Positions 42,201 to 43,659 of a stretch of DNA of 64,000 nucleotides are shown here, piece after piece. Origin of the DNA: Fragum whitleyi. Taxonomy: Eukaryota > Mollusca > Bivalvia > Cardiida > Cardiidae. The notes below the pieces were generated by a model, which was not told the origin of the DNA, made no database searches, and saw nothing but the letters and a program-made list of their open reading frames with translations. Made by a program: the position numbers and the translations under genes. Location of the stretch: positions 5,945,686 through 6,009,685 of the forward strand of contig OX411552.1 in NCBI GenBank assembly GCA_948146395.1, read 5' to 3'. How positions within the stretch are numbered: the stretch's first letter is position 1; each line of letters opens with the position of its first letter.

Positions 42201-42436
42201 TTTTCACTTACTTGATGCAATACTACGTTTGTATCCGGTACAATATAGTGTGGTTCGGTCAACAAGCTGCAATCACTTTCTGGCTTTATTTCCAGGGCCG
42301 AACCTCTACTCTCGTGATCACAATCCTCACACCCAGACGACCCACAAGATATGTCATCCCGTAAATAATGCTCCCTCACGATCTTAAGGATACTCCCTCG
42401 CTTTGTCTTTTTCAAAAATACTTTATTTGTCAACAT
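178..42436 (-). CDS. DIS3: DIS3/RRP44 exosome exoribonuclease-endonuclease (18 exons, 3' end off window)
   Basis: Catalytic subunit of the nuclear RNA exosome: 3'-5' exonuclease (RNB) plus endonuclease (PIN). I assembled 18 exons on the minus strand by matching conserved DIS3 blocks and requiring GT/AG borders and continuous phase; together they give 2327 nt, 775 codons plus two bases. Order: CR3-like Cys motif (C31-x4-C-x2-C), PIN domain with acidic residues D68, E96, D145 and D174, cold-shock domains (about 215-455), and the RNB domain with '[10 protein letters not shown]' (D478, D480, D481) and '[18 protein letters not shown]' at the left edge. Human DIS3 has 958 residues, so roughly 180 (end of RNB, S1) lie outside. 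'[13 protein letters not shown]' and the N-terminal PIN separate it from DIS3L2, and the close match throughout favours DIS3 over DIS3L. Introns total about 40 kb and consist largely of mobile DNA. Donors of exons 4 and 11 are weak (GTTGGT). No frame break was seen. Confidence 0.95.
420..720. repeat. Dispersed repeat, 'ATGCCCC ... GGGG' family (copy 1)
   Basis: About 300 bp starting 'AACATTTATGCCCC' and ending in 'ATATACCCC' plus a G-rich partner. It shares 'GGGCAATAACT', 'GAGATCTATCCA' and 'TTCTAGCTTGCATACTTTT' with copies at 3640-3925 and 19930-21285. No coding content; lies in DIS3 intron 17. Confidence 0.75.
727..1784 (+). mobile_element. Helentron/pearl-like non-autonomous element, GGACC-hairpin family
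   Basis: Starts with 'ACAAGAGGACCATGATGGTCC' context: the hairpin GGACC...GGTCC is at 734-748, then 'GTTCACCTGAG'. Body is about five degenerate ~180-bp units ('GGTCCACTAGATGATGCTAC', 'TCTGGTTTCAGAGAAGAAGA'). The tail has GACGGACGACGGACATCG repeats, hairpin GAGCAC-TTC-GTGCTC (1758-1772) and ends 'AGGTGAGCTAA'. The 5' CACCTGAG is inverted to the 3' CTCAGGTG. Assignment to the Helentron group is by architecture only. Confidence 0.7.
1785..2071. other. Intronic stretch, GACCTTGAC-type repeat remnant
   Basis: Contains 'GACCATGACCTTATCATGTG' and 'ACCTTGACATGCAATATTGC', typical of the dispersed ATGCCCC family interior. Nothing else is recognisable. Confidence 0.45.
2072..2486. mobile_element. Large foldback MITE, copy A
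   Basis: Arms of about 85 bp pair around 2150: left 'CATTGAGTGAACAATAAAAG' and right 'CTTTTGTTGTTCACAAAATG', with 'GCTATATTTTCAC' facing 'GTGAAAATATAGC'. Downstream it contains 'CATTTCTCGATAAACCACC'-like sequence shared with copy C (59247-59680). A partial copy B lies at 13090-13455. Confidence 0.75.
2590..3010. repeat. CATTCAAA-rich dispersed repeat, copy 1
   Basis: Rich in 'CATTCAAAATC' and 'CACTCA' motifs, with 'TAGAAAAATATCACTATTTCA' context shared with 7495-7866 and, on the other strand, a fragment near 52900-52985. Non-coding. Confidence 0.6.
3211..3340. mobile_element. Foldback MITE (GGTTTCCTAAT family), partial copy
   Basis: Arms 'GAGGTTTCCTAATGA' and 'TCATTAGGAAACCTTGG' pair directly. 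Outer parts match 3434-3594 and 34424-34582 but the left end is missing. Confidence 0.7.
3434..3594. mobile_element. Foldback MITE (GGTTTCCTAAT family), full copy
   Basis: Ends are inverted: 'AAGGTAGTGGAACCGTAATAG' at left pairs with 'CTATTACGGGTCCACTACCT' at right; the core pairs 'GGTTTCCTAAT' with 'AAAACC'. About 160 bp, non-coding, in DIS3 intron 17. Confidence 0.8.
3640..3925. repeat. Dispersed repeat, ATGCCCC family, copy 2
   Basis: Matches 420-720 over 'CATTTATGCCC', 'CAACAAAGGGCAATAACT', 'TGAGATCTATCCACTAGTGA' and 'GCAATATGCCCCATCTCC'. Ends against the intron flank of DIS3 exon 17. Confidence 0.7.
4009..4165 (-). CDS. DIS3: DIS3 exon 17 (to residue 702)
   Basis: Encodes '[20 protein letters not shown]' and '[19 protein letters not shown]', diagnostic RNB sequence. 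Acceptor CCTTCCAG, donor GTAATG; ends in phase 0. Confidence 0.95.
4675..4759. mobile_element. Hairpin MITE with ATAT target duplication
   Basis: A near-perfect hairpin: 'AACAGTTGTAACTGCCTATA' faces 'AGGCAGTTACAACTGTTT', with outer 'CAATGGCTCAG' and 'CTGAGCCATCA'. It is flanked on both sides by ATAT. Related copies lie at 21169, 23775, 46431 and 46466. Confidence 0.8.
4879..4965 (-). CDS. DIS3: DIS3 exon 16 (to residue 650 part)
   Basis: Encodes '[20 protein letters not shown]' and 'IDVQAKQM'. Acceptor TATTTCAG, donor GTGAGT; ends with two bases completed to Leu by exon 17. Confidence 0.92.
4966..7494. other. DIS3 intron 15, left part: no gene
   Basis: No coding signal. It holds an AT-rich foldback remnant near 5095-5160, a short GACA run near 5518, a 32-base T run at about 6200-6230, a small hairpin 'AAGTGCATAA..TTATGCACTT' near 6910-6945, and a foldback at 7200-7270. 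The rest looks unique. Confidence 0.6.
7200..7270. mobile_element. Foldback (GCTTGT..AAGCAATTTC family)
   Basis: 'GAAAATAGTATGGAAAAAGG' faces 'TTTTTCACACTGTTTTCTC', with inner 'CGCTTGTAAGAAGCAATTTC'. Similar foldbacks lie at 28161-28231, 38149-38209 and 50971-51043. Confidence 0.65.
7495..7866. repeat. CATTCAAA-rich dispersed repeat, copy 2
   Basis: Similar to 2590-3010: CACTCA/CATTCAAA-rich, then 'TGTCAACATCGCAATATTGT' matching 'TGTCAATTTTAGGATGTTAT'. It borders the 3' end of the large LINE, so the LINE probably inserted beside or into it. Confidence 0.55.
7904..11416 (-). CDS. LINE ORF2: APE endonuclease / reverse transcriptase
   Basis: Open for 1170 codons after the ORF1 amber; the first in-frame ATG is at 11218, 66 codons downstream. 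The endonuclease motif '[10 protein letters not shown]' lies before that ATG, so a protein starting there would lose the endonuclease N-terminus. Counting from that Met: 'CGDFNAQTG' at about 111-119 and 'SDGHSL' near 232 (endonuclease), 'FVDFSKAFD' at 608-616 and '[12 protein letters not shown]' around 714-725 (RT catalytic Asp residues), and 'CHLC...HYLLKC' near the C-terminus (zinc-binding). No frameshift or internal stop. It copies the element's RNA into DNA at a nicked target. Translation probably needs readthrough or non-AUG initiation. Confidence 0.93.
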   Translation of the reverse strand, partial: DVQGGTLNSTNNALGRKYRPSDHHKTVKNTPIKQCLSIGSLNVCGLKRRSIFPEFAELVSKYDIFCMSETKMDEFDIVKIPNYTFINVPRKQKFKRKSGGLGAFIKSEISDSIELIESENEYVCWLKFKLNNIQKEIVIGIVYIPPLASHFYNNDLYEMFAHEVTEMSANYEHMYLCGDFNAQTGSLVDYTTGDEFLTNFFNYDDEITFFSNQKDEMLQHNIKVERRSMDNKKNNHGYKMIDMCKNNNLIIVNGRKAPDIPGKMTFQNVSVIDYFIASVKSFCLIESFNITELDSLFSDGHSLLECKINLNSKIDLKSNKQQKRHAGNWNSETKLSFNDNISDTDINMLLNDLQIDSTLQVNHKQTKLDNVINKLSNCLLQSAEKTFPCNTKYESHNKNHKSWFGWECRKAKKAYSKARKKFHKSPTAENRAELTSKSKSYKKTMNKYINKFNKSNESKLRQLESQNPKNYWKYLKSIDKKSSGKTPSIEELYEHFKLLSNDHSHDPDDQYIYDNINLDKDDELNSPITITEIKKCISKLNNNKAPGLDGVINEYIKYSQVKLLPVYNAIFNYILTHGLFPTNWSLGSIIPIYKCKGDKTDPNNYRPITLLSCVSKLFTSVLNERLNKFITSNRILCENQAGFRSGYSITDHIFTLNSLIELYKFKKRKLFCCFVDFSKAFDSVWRVGLWTKLINSGINGKFINLLRNMYKNVKSCISNGIDQSLFFSINCGVRQGENLSPVLFSLYLNDLEDYLLSKDNPGLILQENSLEIYLRILILLYADDTVLFADDSKQLQAILNTFQEYCNEWKLNINISKTKVMIFGKQNRKHSFYLNNSELEIVKSYKYLGIHFTQSGNFLSNRKNLMQQAKKAMFYLYKRINNLNLPIDLVFKLFDNTIVPILTFSSETWGYEDNKLLEKVHTSFIKNVLKLKQSTPNYMLYAETGRYPLDIIIKTRMIGYWSRLVNGSRNKLAYKLYNTLLNTPNFQSKWISKIQSILTEIGRPDIWQNQFSNVQSNTKVLVNSILKDQYQQYWSSDLENSNKGKNYSLFKKSISFENYLTILEKRDYINFVKYRTANHFLPIEKGRWNDTELSQRKCHLCTQNDIGDEMHYLLKCTHFSIERSSLINKYYFNRPNTIKYSQLMNSKSPKKLKKLCKFIQCILSYFKNNQ
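11417..12475 (-). CDS. LINE ORF1: L1-like RNA-binding protein
   Basis: 352 residues. A basic, Gly/His/Ser-rich N-terminus (1-75) is followed by a predicted coiled coil (about 88-145) and an RRM-like region beginning '[20 protein letters not shown]' (147-166) with '[10 protein letters not shown]' and 'RPIIVCFL', then a C-terminal basic domain '[13 protein letters not shown]'. This order is that of L1 ORF1p (Transposase_22 family), a trimeric nucleic-acid chaperone. Ends in TAG, directly followed in the same frame by ORF2. Confidence 0.88.
   Translation of the reverse strand: MVRGGHKSYSKAVKGGAGHVNKKNGGKNGHAAHAGHSKENNESASGVSSSSVNPTKRQRHSTGGTYTPSTPTKFVPNPPPLNKCDFVKLTIDEKLVSIFDMLTTTNELTQRTFDLETKMESVESDNLESKRRIKTLEYRSIDTEARARRLNLIFRGIREKGRDEDCESLIKEFLESDLLIEDAGLIEIQRAHRLGTPQRSSELEPQKSRPIIVCFLKECDVNDILSNAHRLKGKPQFSISKDYPSEIMQARSRLWKKFKDERQNNPPKTVYIAYPAKLIVRGKVVQDEFPEWNKVLKVPRVYNSSYTNETIIDSPKRDDSRDTDDNQSMSSVSNTDRETVDLMHASPIPESV
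12630..12903. repeat. Dispersed repeat, GACCTTGAC / ATGCCCC family
   Basis: Contains 'GACATTGACCTTGTGAGATG', a GACAGACA run at 12838-12856, and ends 'CAATATGCCCCTACTCTATC' with 'CGACATAAAAA'. Same design as 35970-36272 and 51640-51930. Confidence 0.65.
12927..13054 (-). CDS. DIS3: DIS3 exon 15 (residues 579-621 part)
   Basis: Encodes '[20 protein letters not shown]' and '[16 protein letters not shown]'. Acceptor TTTTTAG, donor GTAAAG; ends in phase 2. The next intron (8 kb) hosts the large LINE. Confidence 0.94.
13090..13455. mobile_element. Foldback MITE copy B, interrupted by a SINE
   Basis: 'AGGATAATCATTTGTTTCAG' at left continues after the SINE as 'TGTAAGATTGATTTATATTT' and 'GAACAACAAAAGCTATATTT', as in copies at 2072 and 59247. 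Only the left arm remains; the right side runs into another SINE at 13445. Confidence 0.75.
13115..13391 (-). mobile_element. tRNA-headed SINE with Meta-like domain, exact 13-bp target duplication
   Basis: On the minus strand it starts with a tRNA-like head: box A 'TAGCGCAGTTGGTTAGGCA', box B 'GGTTCGATCCC', and matching acceptor arms GCCGCCA/TGGCGGC. The body contains a 'CGCCGCGATATAAC'-type block that resembles the Meta domain of molluscan MetaSINEs, and the tail is 'CAAACAA'-like. Flanked by perfect direct repeats TTGTTTCAGTGTA at 13102-13114 and 13392-13404. Related copies: 24826, 26106, 31130. Confidence 0.88.
13445..13740 (+). mobile_element. Second tRNA-derived SINE family (SINE-B), plus strand
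   Basis: Contains 'ACTGGACTTCAAAACC', box B-like 'GGTTTGATTCCC', 'CTGGCACACTAACAAATTAA' and 'TTAGACTTTAAACCGAGG', then 'GAGCACATTAAAGAACC'. The same order is seen, inverted, at 39553-39839 and 58905-59062. The tRNA-like head is diverged here. Confidence 0.7.
13741..14645. other. DIS3 intron 14 remainder: no gene
   Basis: No conserved coding sequence. One imperfect palindrome at 14469-14521 ('TCAGACTGTGCA' facing 'TGCACAGGCTGG') may be the core of a decayed foldback element. Confidence 0.5.
14646..14730 (-). CDS. DIS3: DIS3 exon 14 (to residue 578)
   Basis: Encodes '[20 protein letters not shown]', the RNB segment that follows LxCDVDR in homologues. Acceptor CATTTCAG, donor GTAAAG; closes the split codon from exon 13 and ends in phase 0. 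Confidence 0.94.
15247..15840 (+). mobile_element. Helentron/pearl-like element, GCACC-hairpin family
   Basis: Opens 'AACAAGAGCACCGCCTACAG' with hairpin GCACC...GGTGC (15255-15271), the same place as the GGACC and GGGCC hairpins of other families. The body has 'GCTAAGTTTCAAG' type sequence; the end near 15840 is diffuse ('ATATACACCCATCTTCTTTC'). Confidence 0.55.
15895..16012. mobile_element. Foldback MITE
   Basis: 'TTGTATGAAAAAAATATCTA' faces 'AGATTTTTTTCATACAA', and 'GTTGGAAGAGTTGATAA' faces 'TTATCAATTCCAACAAC'. About 105 bp, non-coding. Confidence 0.75.
16258..16322 (-). CDS. DIS3: DIS3 exon 13 (residues 529-550 part)
   Basis: Encodes '[20 protein letters not shown]', the conserved RNB block. 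Acceptor TTTTTTTCAG, donor GTAGGT; it ends with two bases of an Arg codon. Confidence 0.95.
16499..16746. mobile_element. TTAA-flanked MITE, copy 1
   Basis: Terminal inverted repeats 'TTAACCCTTGTCATGCTGAA' and 'GCATGACAAGGGTTAA'; the TTAA is duplicated, as with piggyBac-type elements. Interior shares 'ATCTATTGACAATTCTGGTT' and 'GTGAGAAACAGGTGGTG' with four other copies (23292, 31929, 35592, 60657). Confidence 0.85.
17065..19610 (+). mobile_element. Helentron/pearl-like element, GGGCC-hairpin family, with 332-bp higher-order array
   Basis: Opens 'AACAAGAGGGCCGTTGGCCC' (hairpin 17073-17085) then 'CGCTCACCTGAG'. The body is about 15 units of roughly 165 bp that alternate as A/B pairs with a 332-bp period (for example 'TCTACAGTCATGATTTTAGC' at 18061, 18393, 18725 and 19056). 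The tail has GACGGACGCC/GACGACCGACG runs, hairpin GAGCACTTCGTGCTC and 'AGGTGAGCTAAAA'. Short ORFs inside are repeat artefacts. Confidence 0.75.
20135..21122 (+). mobile_element. Helentron/pearl-like element, AGCCAT-hairpin family
   Basis: Opens with hairpin AGCCAT-GA-ATGGCT (20141-20154) and 'CGCTCCAC'. The body is about five ~130-160-bp units ('TGACCTCCGCCCATAAAA', 'GATATCCATCC'). It closes with hairpin GGCTTTCAGCC and 'AGTGGAGCTAAAA'; GCTCCAC and GTGGAGC are inverted. A truncated relative is at 43660-44100. Confidence 0.7.
21169..21245. mobile_element. Hairpin MITE with ATAT duplication, inside an older repeat
   Basis: 'TATTGTAAGTGCCTATA' faces 'AATAGGCACTTACAATA', outer ends 'CAAGGGGTCAGT' and 'CAGTGACTCCTCG'. 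ATAT at 21165-21168 and 21246-21249. Confidence 0.8.
21396..21497 (-). CDS. DIS3: DIS3 exon 12 (residues 495-528)
   Basis: Encodes '[20 protein letters not shown]', the hallmark RNB motif, then '[10 protein letters not shown]'. Acceptor TTTGTAG, donor GTTAGT; phase 0. Confidence 0.96.
21793..22049. mobile_element. Foldback MITE with CAGGG-type ends (hAT-like?)
   Basis: Ends 'CAGGACCCGAGGTTATAAAA' and 'TTTTATTACCACGGGCCCTG' are inverted, and the core 'AATAAGTTGTTATAA' faces 'AACAACCTATT'. CAGGG ends suggest hAT ancestry but I see no clean 8-bp duplication. A core-only relative lies near 5095-5160. Confidence 0.7.
22139..22255 (-). CDS. DIS3: DIS3 exon 11 (residues 456-494, RNB catalytic Asp cluster)
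   Basis: Encodes '[18 protein letters not shown]' with D478, D480 and D481, the metal-binding aspartates of the RNB active site. Acceptor CTATTATAG, weak donor GTTGGT. The acceptor and first ~50 coding bases are tandemly copied six times just upstream (22256-22829). Confidence 0.96.
22256..22829. repeat. 91-bp tandem array derived from the DIS3 exon 11 acceptor and 5' coding end
   Basis: Exactly 91-bp period (22261, 22352, 22443, 22534, 22625, 22716, 22807). Read on the minus strand each unit carries CTATTATAG or CTATTACAG followed by GATAGAGAGAAGAGACAAGA, i.e. the exon 11 acceptor and residues 456-472, then a TGA stop in the DIS3 frame of each decoy. Six decoy acceptors precede the true one; the three most distal have CAG rather than TAG. 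Confidence 0.93.
22830..23291 (+). mobile_element. 5'-truncated LINE fragment (RT C-terminus) inserted in the 91-bp array
   Basis: The ORF at 22823-23107 has '[20 protein letters not shown]', '[15 protein letters not shown]' and '[10 protein letters not shown]', the usual C-terminal end of CR1/Jockey-type LINE polyproteins. The 3' end is a (TTTAAG) tail at about 23272-23290. The start Met and first few codons come from the array, not the LINE. Confidence 0.85.
23292..23538. mobile_element. TTAA-flanked MITE, copy 2
   Basis: 'TTAACCCATGTCATGCTGAA' to 'AGCATGACAAGGGTTAA', the same interior as 16499-16746. It abuts the LINE tail; after it, 'CTGGACAATCTTCACTATAT' (23539-23585) is a remnant of the 91-bp array. 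Confidence 0.85.
23775..23863. mobile_element. Hairpin MITE, ATAT duplication
   Basis: 'AACAGTTGTAATTGCCTATA' faces 'ATAGGCAGTTACAACTTTTT'; outer 'TGATGGCTCAG'. Flanked by ATAT on both sides, with the right arm more diverged. Confidence 0.75.
24187..24333 (-). CDS. DIS3: DIS3 exon 10 (residues 407-455)
   Basis: Encodes '[20 protein letters not shown]' and '[16 protein letters not shown]', the end of CSD2 and the entry to RNB. Acceptor CTATAG, donor GTATAG; phase 0. Confidence 0.95.
24384..24523. mobile_element. Foldback MITE (AATATTTGTTGATTT family), copy 1
   Basis: 'AATATTTGTTGATTTCATTG' faces 'AAAATCAACAAATATT', inner 'CTAATCACACTTTATGAAT' faces 'ATTCATACATGAGTGTGATT'. A second copy is at 31400-31541. 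Confidence 0.8.
24826..25049 (-). mobile_element. Meta-like SINE, diverged copy
   Basis: Shares 'GGCTGGAGTACC', 'CATCCTTTCCTAACCCCA', 'CTGCTATCTCACATAGGT' and a tRNA-like end with the 13115 and 26106 copies, ending 'GTCGACGGCAG'. Confidence 0.7.
25050..26100. other. DIS3 intron 9 stretch: no gene
   Basis: No coding or repeat signal recognised beyond T/A runs. 'CGCATTCGTTTGGAC' and surrounding unique sequence gave no family match I could name. Confidence 0.5.
26106..26384 (-). mobile_element. Meta-like tRNA SINE
   Basis: 'TTTTACACCGCTTTCAACAT' and 'CAGTTATATCGCGCGGCTGG' carry the Meta-like block; 'GGGATCGAACCCAGGAT' is the inverted B box, and 'GACAGTGGC' the acceptor end. Flanks 'TTGTTTTATA' and 'TTGTTTTTATA' look like a slightly diverged target duplication. 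Confidence 0.82.
26490..27987 (+). mobile_element. Helentron/pearl-like element, GGACC hairpin, eight 145-bp units
   Basis: Opens 'AAACAAGAGGACCATGATGG' (hairpin 26499-26513) and 'CGCTCACC'. 'GGCCCCTTTTCCC' recurs every 145 bp (26745, 26890, 27035, 27180, 27325, 27470, 27615, then 27757). The tail has GACGCCGGACGAC, hairpin GAGCACGATGTGCTC (27960-27974) and ends 'AGGTGAGCTAAAA'. Confidence 0.78.
28161..28231. mobile_element. Foldback (GCTTGT..AAGCAATTTC family), best copy
   Basis: 'GGAAAAGGAAGAAATTGCTT' faces 'AAGCAATTTCTTCTTTTTCC', with outer 'GAGAAAACA' and 'ACTATTTTCT'. About 70 bp. Confidence 0.8.
28370..29394. repeat. GTGGAGCTAA-ended repeat enclosing a 435-bp inserted repeat
   Basis: The right end 'CATCCAGTGGAGCTAAATG' (to 29394) is that of the GCTCCAC family. 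The middle, about 28735-29170, matches 59935-60375 ('CTCGGATGTATGTAAGGCGG', 'GAGGTTGATCGTGAGATTGG') and has inverted ends CTCGGATGTA/TACATCCGAG. The left limit is unclear. Confidence 0.55.
29646..29783 (-). CDS. DIS3: DIS3 exon 9 (residues 361-406)
   Basis: Encodes '[20 protein letters not shown]' and '[17 protein letters not shown]', nearly identical to animal DIS3. Acceptor CTGTTACAG, donor GTAAGC; phase 0. Confidence 0.96.
30004..30170 (-). pseudogene. Two decayed copies of the DIS3 exon 8 3' half in intron 8
   Basis: Spacing is about 98 bp, matching a tandem duplication. The copy at 30004-30068 keeps the reading '[16 protein letters not shown]' and a GTGAGT donor; the copy at 30101-30170 reads with a stop ('[15 protein letters not shown]') and has lost its donor. 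Neither has a good acceptor or the exon's 5' half, so they should not form exons. Confidence 0.88.
30206..30331 (-). CDS. DIS3: DIS3 exon 8 (residues 319-360)
   Basis: Encodes '[20 protein letters not shown]', the conserved (V/I)VGIIKRNWR block of DIS3 that opens CSD2. Acceptor TTGACAG, donor GTGAGT. Its 3' half and donor are repeated twice in the following intron (see 30004-30170). Confidence 0.95.
30390..30778 (+). repeat. Helentron/pearl-like fragment ending AGGTGAGCTAAAA
   Basis: Contains two units of the 'AAGTTTCATTGAAATTGG' / 'GGTTAGGAGGA' type seen at 32690-33690, and ends with hairpin-like 'GATCACAATAGCTCACCTTG' and 'GATCAGGTGAGCTAAAA'. The 5' hairpin is missing. Confidence 0.6.
30851..31003 (-). 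CDS. DIS3: DIS3 exon 7 (residues 268-318)
   Basis: Encodes '[20 protein letters not shown]' and '[12 protein letters not shown]' plus an acidic linker. The acidic linker is poorly conserved in the family, as expected. Acceptor TATTACAG, donor GTATGT; phase 0. Confidence 0.95.
31130..31243 (-). mobile_element. Meta-like SINE, truncated copy
   Basis: 'GTTTTACGTCGCTTTCAAAA', 'AGCACCTAACAATGGATACC' and 'TGGTATTTCTCACACCAGTA' match the 3' half of the 13115 SINE; the tRNA head is absent. Confidence 0.7.
31400..31541. mobile_element. Foldback MITE (AATATTTGTTGATTT family), copy 2
   Basis: 'ATTATTTGTTGATTTCAT' faces 'ATGAAATCAACAAATATT'; inner 'CACTCATGTATGAATCC' faces 'GCATATTCATACAGTG'. Lies just left of DIS3 exon 6. 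Confidence 0.8.
31630..31785 (-). CDS. DIS3: DIS3 exon 6 (residues 216-267, CSD1 start)
   Basis: Encodes '[20 protein letters not shown]' and '[15 protein letters not shown]', the start of the first cold-shock domain. Acceptor TTACCAG, donor GTATGT; 156 nt, phase 0. Confidence 0.95.
31929..32165. mobile_element. TTAA-flanked MITE, copy 3
   Basis: 'TTTACCCTTGTCATGCTGAA' to 'CAGCATGACAAGGGTTAA'. The left TTAA has become TTTA and the interior is diverged and slightly shorter. Confidence 0.8.
32690..33690 (+). mobile_element. Helentron/pearl-like element, GGCCC-hairpin family
   Basis: Opens 'ACAACAAGAGGCCCAAGAGG' (hairpin GGCCC...GGGCC, 32701-32714) followed by 'GGCTCCACTGG'. Seven or so units carry 'GGTAAAGTTTCATT', 'GGTTCAGGAGGAGATG' and 'TCAATCAAAATTTC'. 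The tail has GACGCACTGACGCACGAC and a decayed 'AGCTCGCTGGCTG' end. Confidence 0.7.
33775..34028. mobile_element. MITE with palindromic ACTTGTCC..GGACAAGT ends and internal hairpin
   Basis: Each end is itself a palindrome, 'CCACTTGTCCGTGGACAAGT' and 'ACTTGTCCATGGACAAGTGG', and the two ends are inverted to each other. A long central hairpin pairs 'AAAACATTGTCTTTAATGAA' with 'TTCATCAAAAACAATGTTTT'. Part of another copy is at 49312-49395. Confidence 0.8.
34111..34184 (-). CDS. DIS3: DIS3 exon 5 (to residue 215)
   Basis: Encodes '[18 protein letters not shown]', matching the end of the PIN domain (human CEEYVKSL...LIDRLA). Acceptor CTATTTCAG, donor GTAAGT. Confidence 0.92.
34424..34582. mobile_element. 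Foldback MITE (GGTTTCCTAAT family), third copy
   Basis: 'AAGGTAGTGGACCTGTAATA' faces 'CTATTTAAGGGTCCTTAAG' loosely, and 'GAGGTTTCCTTAGATT' faces 'CATTAGGAAACCTCTG'. Matches 3434-3594. Confidence 0.75.
34690..34877 (-). CDS. DIS3: DIS3 exon 4 (residues 128-191 part)
   Basis: Carries 'NDRNDRAIR' (D145) and '[10 protein letters not shown]' (D174), the remaining PIN active-site acidic residues. Acceptor CCTCACAG. The donor is non-consensus GTTGGT; a GTATTT four bases downstream is a possible alternative but breaks the frame into exon 5, so I prefer the first. Confidence 0.88.
35592..35854. mobile_element. TTAA-flanked MITE, copy 4 (opposite orientation)
   Basis: 'TTAACCCTTGTCATACTGAA' to 'CAGCATGACAAGGGTTAA' with an interior that is the reverse complement of the other copies, for example 'CACCACCTGTTTCTCACTTT'. 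Confidence 0.85.
35970..36272 (-). repeat. ATGCCCC-family dispersed repeat with CAGA run
   Basis: Starts 'ACAAGATGTGTTTGTGAAAC' then 'GAATGCCCCC', has 'GACCTTGACCTTGTCACATG', a 34-base GACA/CAGA run (36183-36216) and ends 'ATGCCCCC...GGGGCATAAAA'. ORFs here are low-complexity translations. Confidence 0.7.
36609..36703 (-). CDS. DIS3: DIS3 exon 3 (residues 97-128 part)
   Basis: Encodes '[15 protein letters not shown]' followed by '[12 protein letters not shown]', as in the PIN domain of DIS3. Acceptor ATCTTAAG, donor GTAAGT; it ends with two bases of codon 128. Confidence 0.93.
37147..37466. mobile_element. MITE with central ATCATCTC foldback, uninterrupted copy
   Basis: Outer 'TTAAGCGACCGT' faces 'GTGGTCGCTTAA'. 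The central hairpin pairs 'TATGTTGTTAAAACTCATTA' with 'AGTTTTAATGACATAGGATT' around ATCATCTCAATGAGATGAT. The copy at 46842-47972 has the same layout with an insertion. Confidence 0.8.
37767..37829 (-). CDS. DIS3: DIS3 exon 2 (residues 76-96)
   Basis: Encodes '[16 protein letters not shown]' then 'TVVEE'. E96 corresponds to the PIN acidic residue in the QTV..E block. Acceptor is TTTTCAG, donor GTACAT; 63 nt, phase 0 at both ends. Confidence 0.93.
38149..38209. mobile_element. Foldback (GCTTGT..AAGCAATTTC family)
   Basis: 'TGTGGAAAAGAAAAAATGCT' faces 'AGCAATTTCATCTTTTTCCA'; preceded by a 12-base G run. Confidence 0.7.
38210..39552. other. DIS3 intron 1 stretch: no gene
   Basis: No coding match on either strand. 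It includes 'GACTCCCAGACTCCC'-type low-complexity text and otherwise unique AT-rich sequence. Confidence 0.5.
39553..39839 (-). mobile_element. SINE-B copy with exact 11-bp target duplication
   Basis: On the minus strand: 'TAGCTCGGTCAGTAGAGC' (box A), 'GGTTCAATTCCCGGGC' (box B), then 'AAACAAATTGTCTTCGG' and a TTTATTTGTTTA-like tail. Direct repeats TTTGGTCTTGG flank it at 39542-39552 and 39840-39850. Confidence 0.9.
40251..42020. mobile_element. 1.77-kb TIR element with TCTAATAATCGCCC subterminal repeats
   Basis: Left end 'TACCGTATTAATTCTAATAA' and right end (inverted) 'TACCATATTTATTCTAATAA' define terminal repeats. TCTAATAATCGCCC occurs at 40263, 40281, 40358 and 41981 and, inverted, right after 41981 as a perfect palindrome. 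Internal ORFs of 81 and 78 codons (40671-40916 plus, 40441-40677 minus) match no family I know. A non-autonomous DNA transposon is likely; its superfamily is not identified. Confidence 0.72.
42212..42436 (-). CDS. DIS3: DIS3 exon 1 (start codon, residues 1-75)
   Basis: Starts '[14 protein letters not shown]', matching the conserved DIS3 N-terminus, and includes '[14 protein letters not shown]' and the Cys cluster C31/C36/C39 of the CR3 motif. It ends in 'PDTNVVLHQ', whose Asp (D68) is the first PIN acidic residue. Donor is GTAAGT, phase 0. Confidence 0.96.
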
Positions 42437-43640
42437 ATTCGATGGATCATGCTTTTCTATTTTTTACCAAGCGAACACGAAAACTGGTGATGCAGAATAC
42501 TGGATCCCTGCGAGCAATATCGGGCGGGGTACCAATGCCTGATATAGACCGGTGAATAAAATCCGGTACCAGAGATTTTTTCTATAATATCTTCACACTT
42601 TAACAGTACTGGTGACTGTTTCACTTCAATGTTTTTATTTGGCCAAATTCAAAAATATGCTGTCTTGAATTCAACTGAATTCTGGATCAAATTCTTTTCA
42701 AAACACCATTACTATTCATTTATAAAAAGAACTGAATTATATAGCGCTGTTCAATTCTAAGCACATATTGTGGGTATATGAGATTATAATAAATGAATGA
42801 ATGAATGTTTATTTCAGGTAAATAAACGTTTTTATATGTCACATGCTGAAATATTTCTGCGAAGAAAAATTATGATCGATGAATAACATATAGAAAATTG
42901 ACCTCTGCCTGTTAAATACTTAATTATATACTGGCCAAAAGTCCTAACCGCCCACTTTAAAAATGACAATAACTTTTATAAAAGTTATAACATTTTGATG
43001 AAATTTGATGTGTGAATTTTTAAGCATAATGTACGTCGATTTCCATTATGATTTTCCAATAGTTATCAAATTTGGATGTGTAATAAAGGAAAAGCTCAAA
43101 AAGCTCTAAATCTTAATAGAGCTCGGGATATTACACTTTCAACAAATAAAAGTCCGCAAAACGTAAGCTGCAACCCAGACCAAGAAAAAATTGGAAAACA
43201 TTGTCAATTTTGTGAGACCTTTGACTACAGGAGAAACAGAAAGAATAGGATACATGGTTAAATGGTGTTTAAATTCAACCGGCAAACCATTTTATCTAGC
43301 AAATATGCTCAAATATGGTCTGGTGTGAAAAAAACGATGTATCTAACTGATTTTTTTCACATATCCTACATTTTGTAGCTCAACGGGAATTATCAGTCTC
43401 ATTTTAGGCATTTTTAAAGAAAAACGTGTTTTAGGTGTTGTTTCTAGGAACCGTTTTTCTACATACATAAGCTCTATCACTTTCTTCTAGGGCCATATGG
43501 CGCGCACAATTGTCGCACATTTTCAATTTTTTTCTATGTTGCAGCTAACTACCTATGAGACAAAAATCGCTACATTGACAATATTTTGAGCTCTGTGTGA
43601 ATTTAGAGCTTTTCTAATGTTGCACTTTAAATTGAATAAA
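42437..43640. other. DIS3 5' flank / putative promoter region
   Basis: Upstream of the DIS3 start codon. 42460-42570 has a relatively GC-rich stretch ('CGGGCGGGGTACC', 'GGTACCAATGCC') without a clear TATA box in position, as expected for a housekeeping promoter. 42795-42810 has an ATGA run. The remainder holds a 61-codon ORF of no recognisable family. Confidence 0.4.
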
Positions 43641-43659
43641 ATAACGGTATACACCAGCC

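Noticed and set aside
42041..42211. Extension of DIS3 exon 1 to the stop at 42041
   Set aside because: The conserved sequence stops exactly at a GTAAGT donor and the next conserved residues are on exon 2; the tail is intron read-through.
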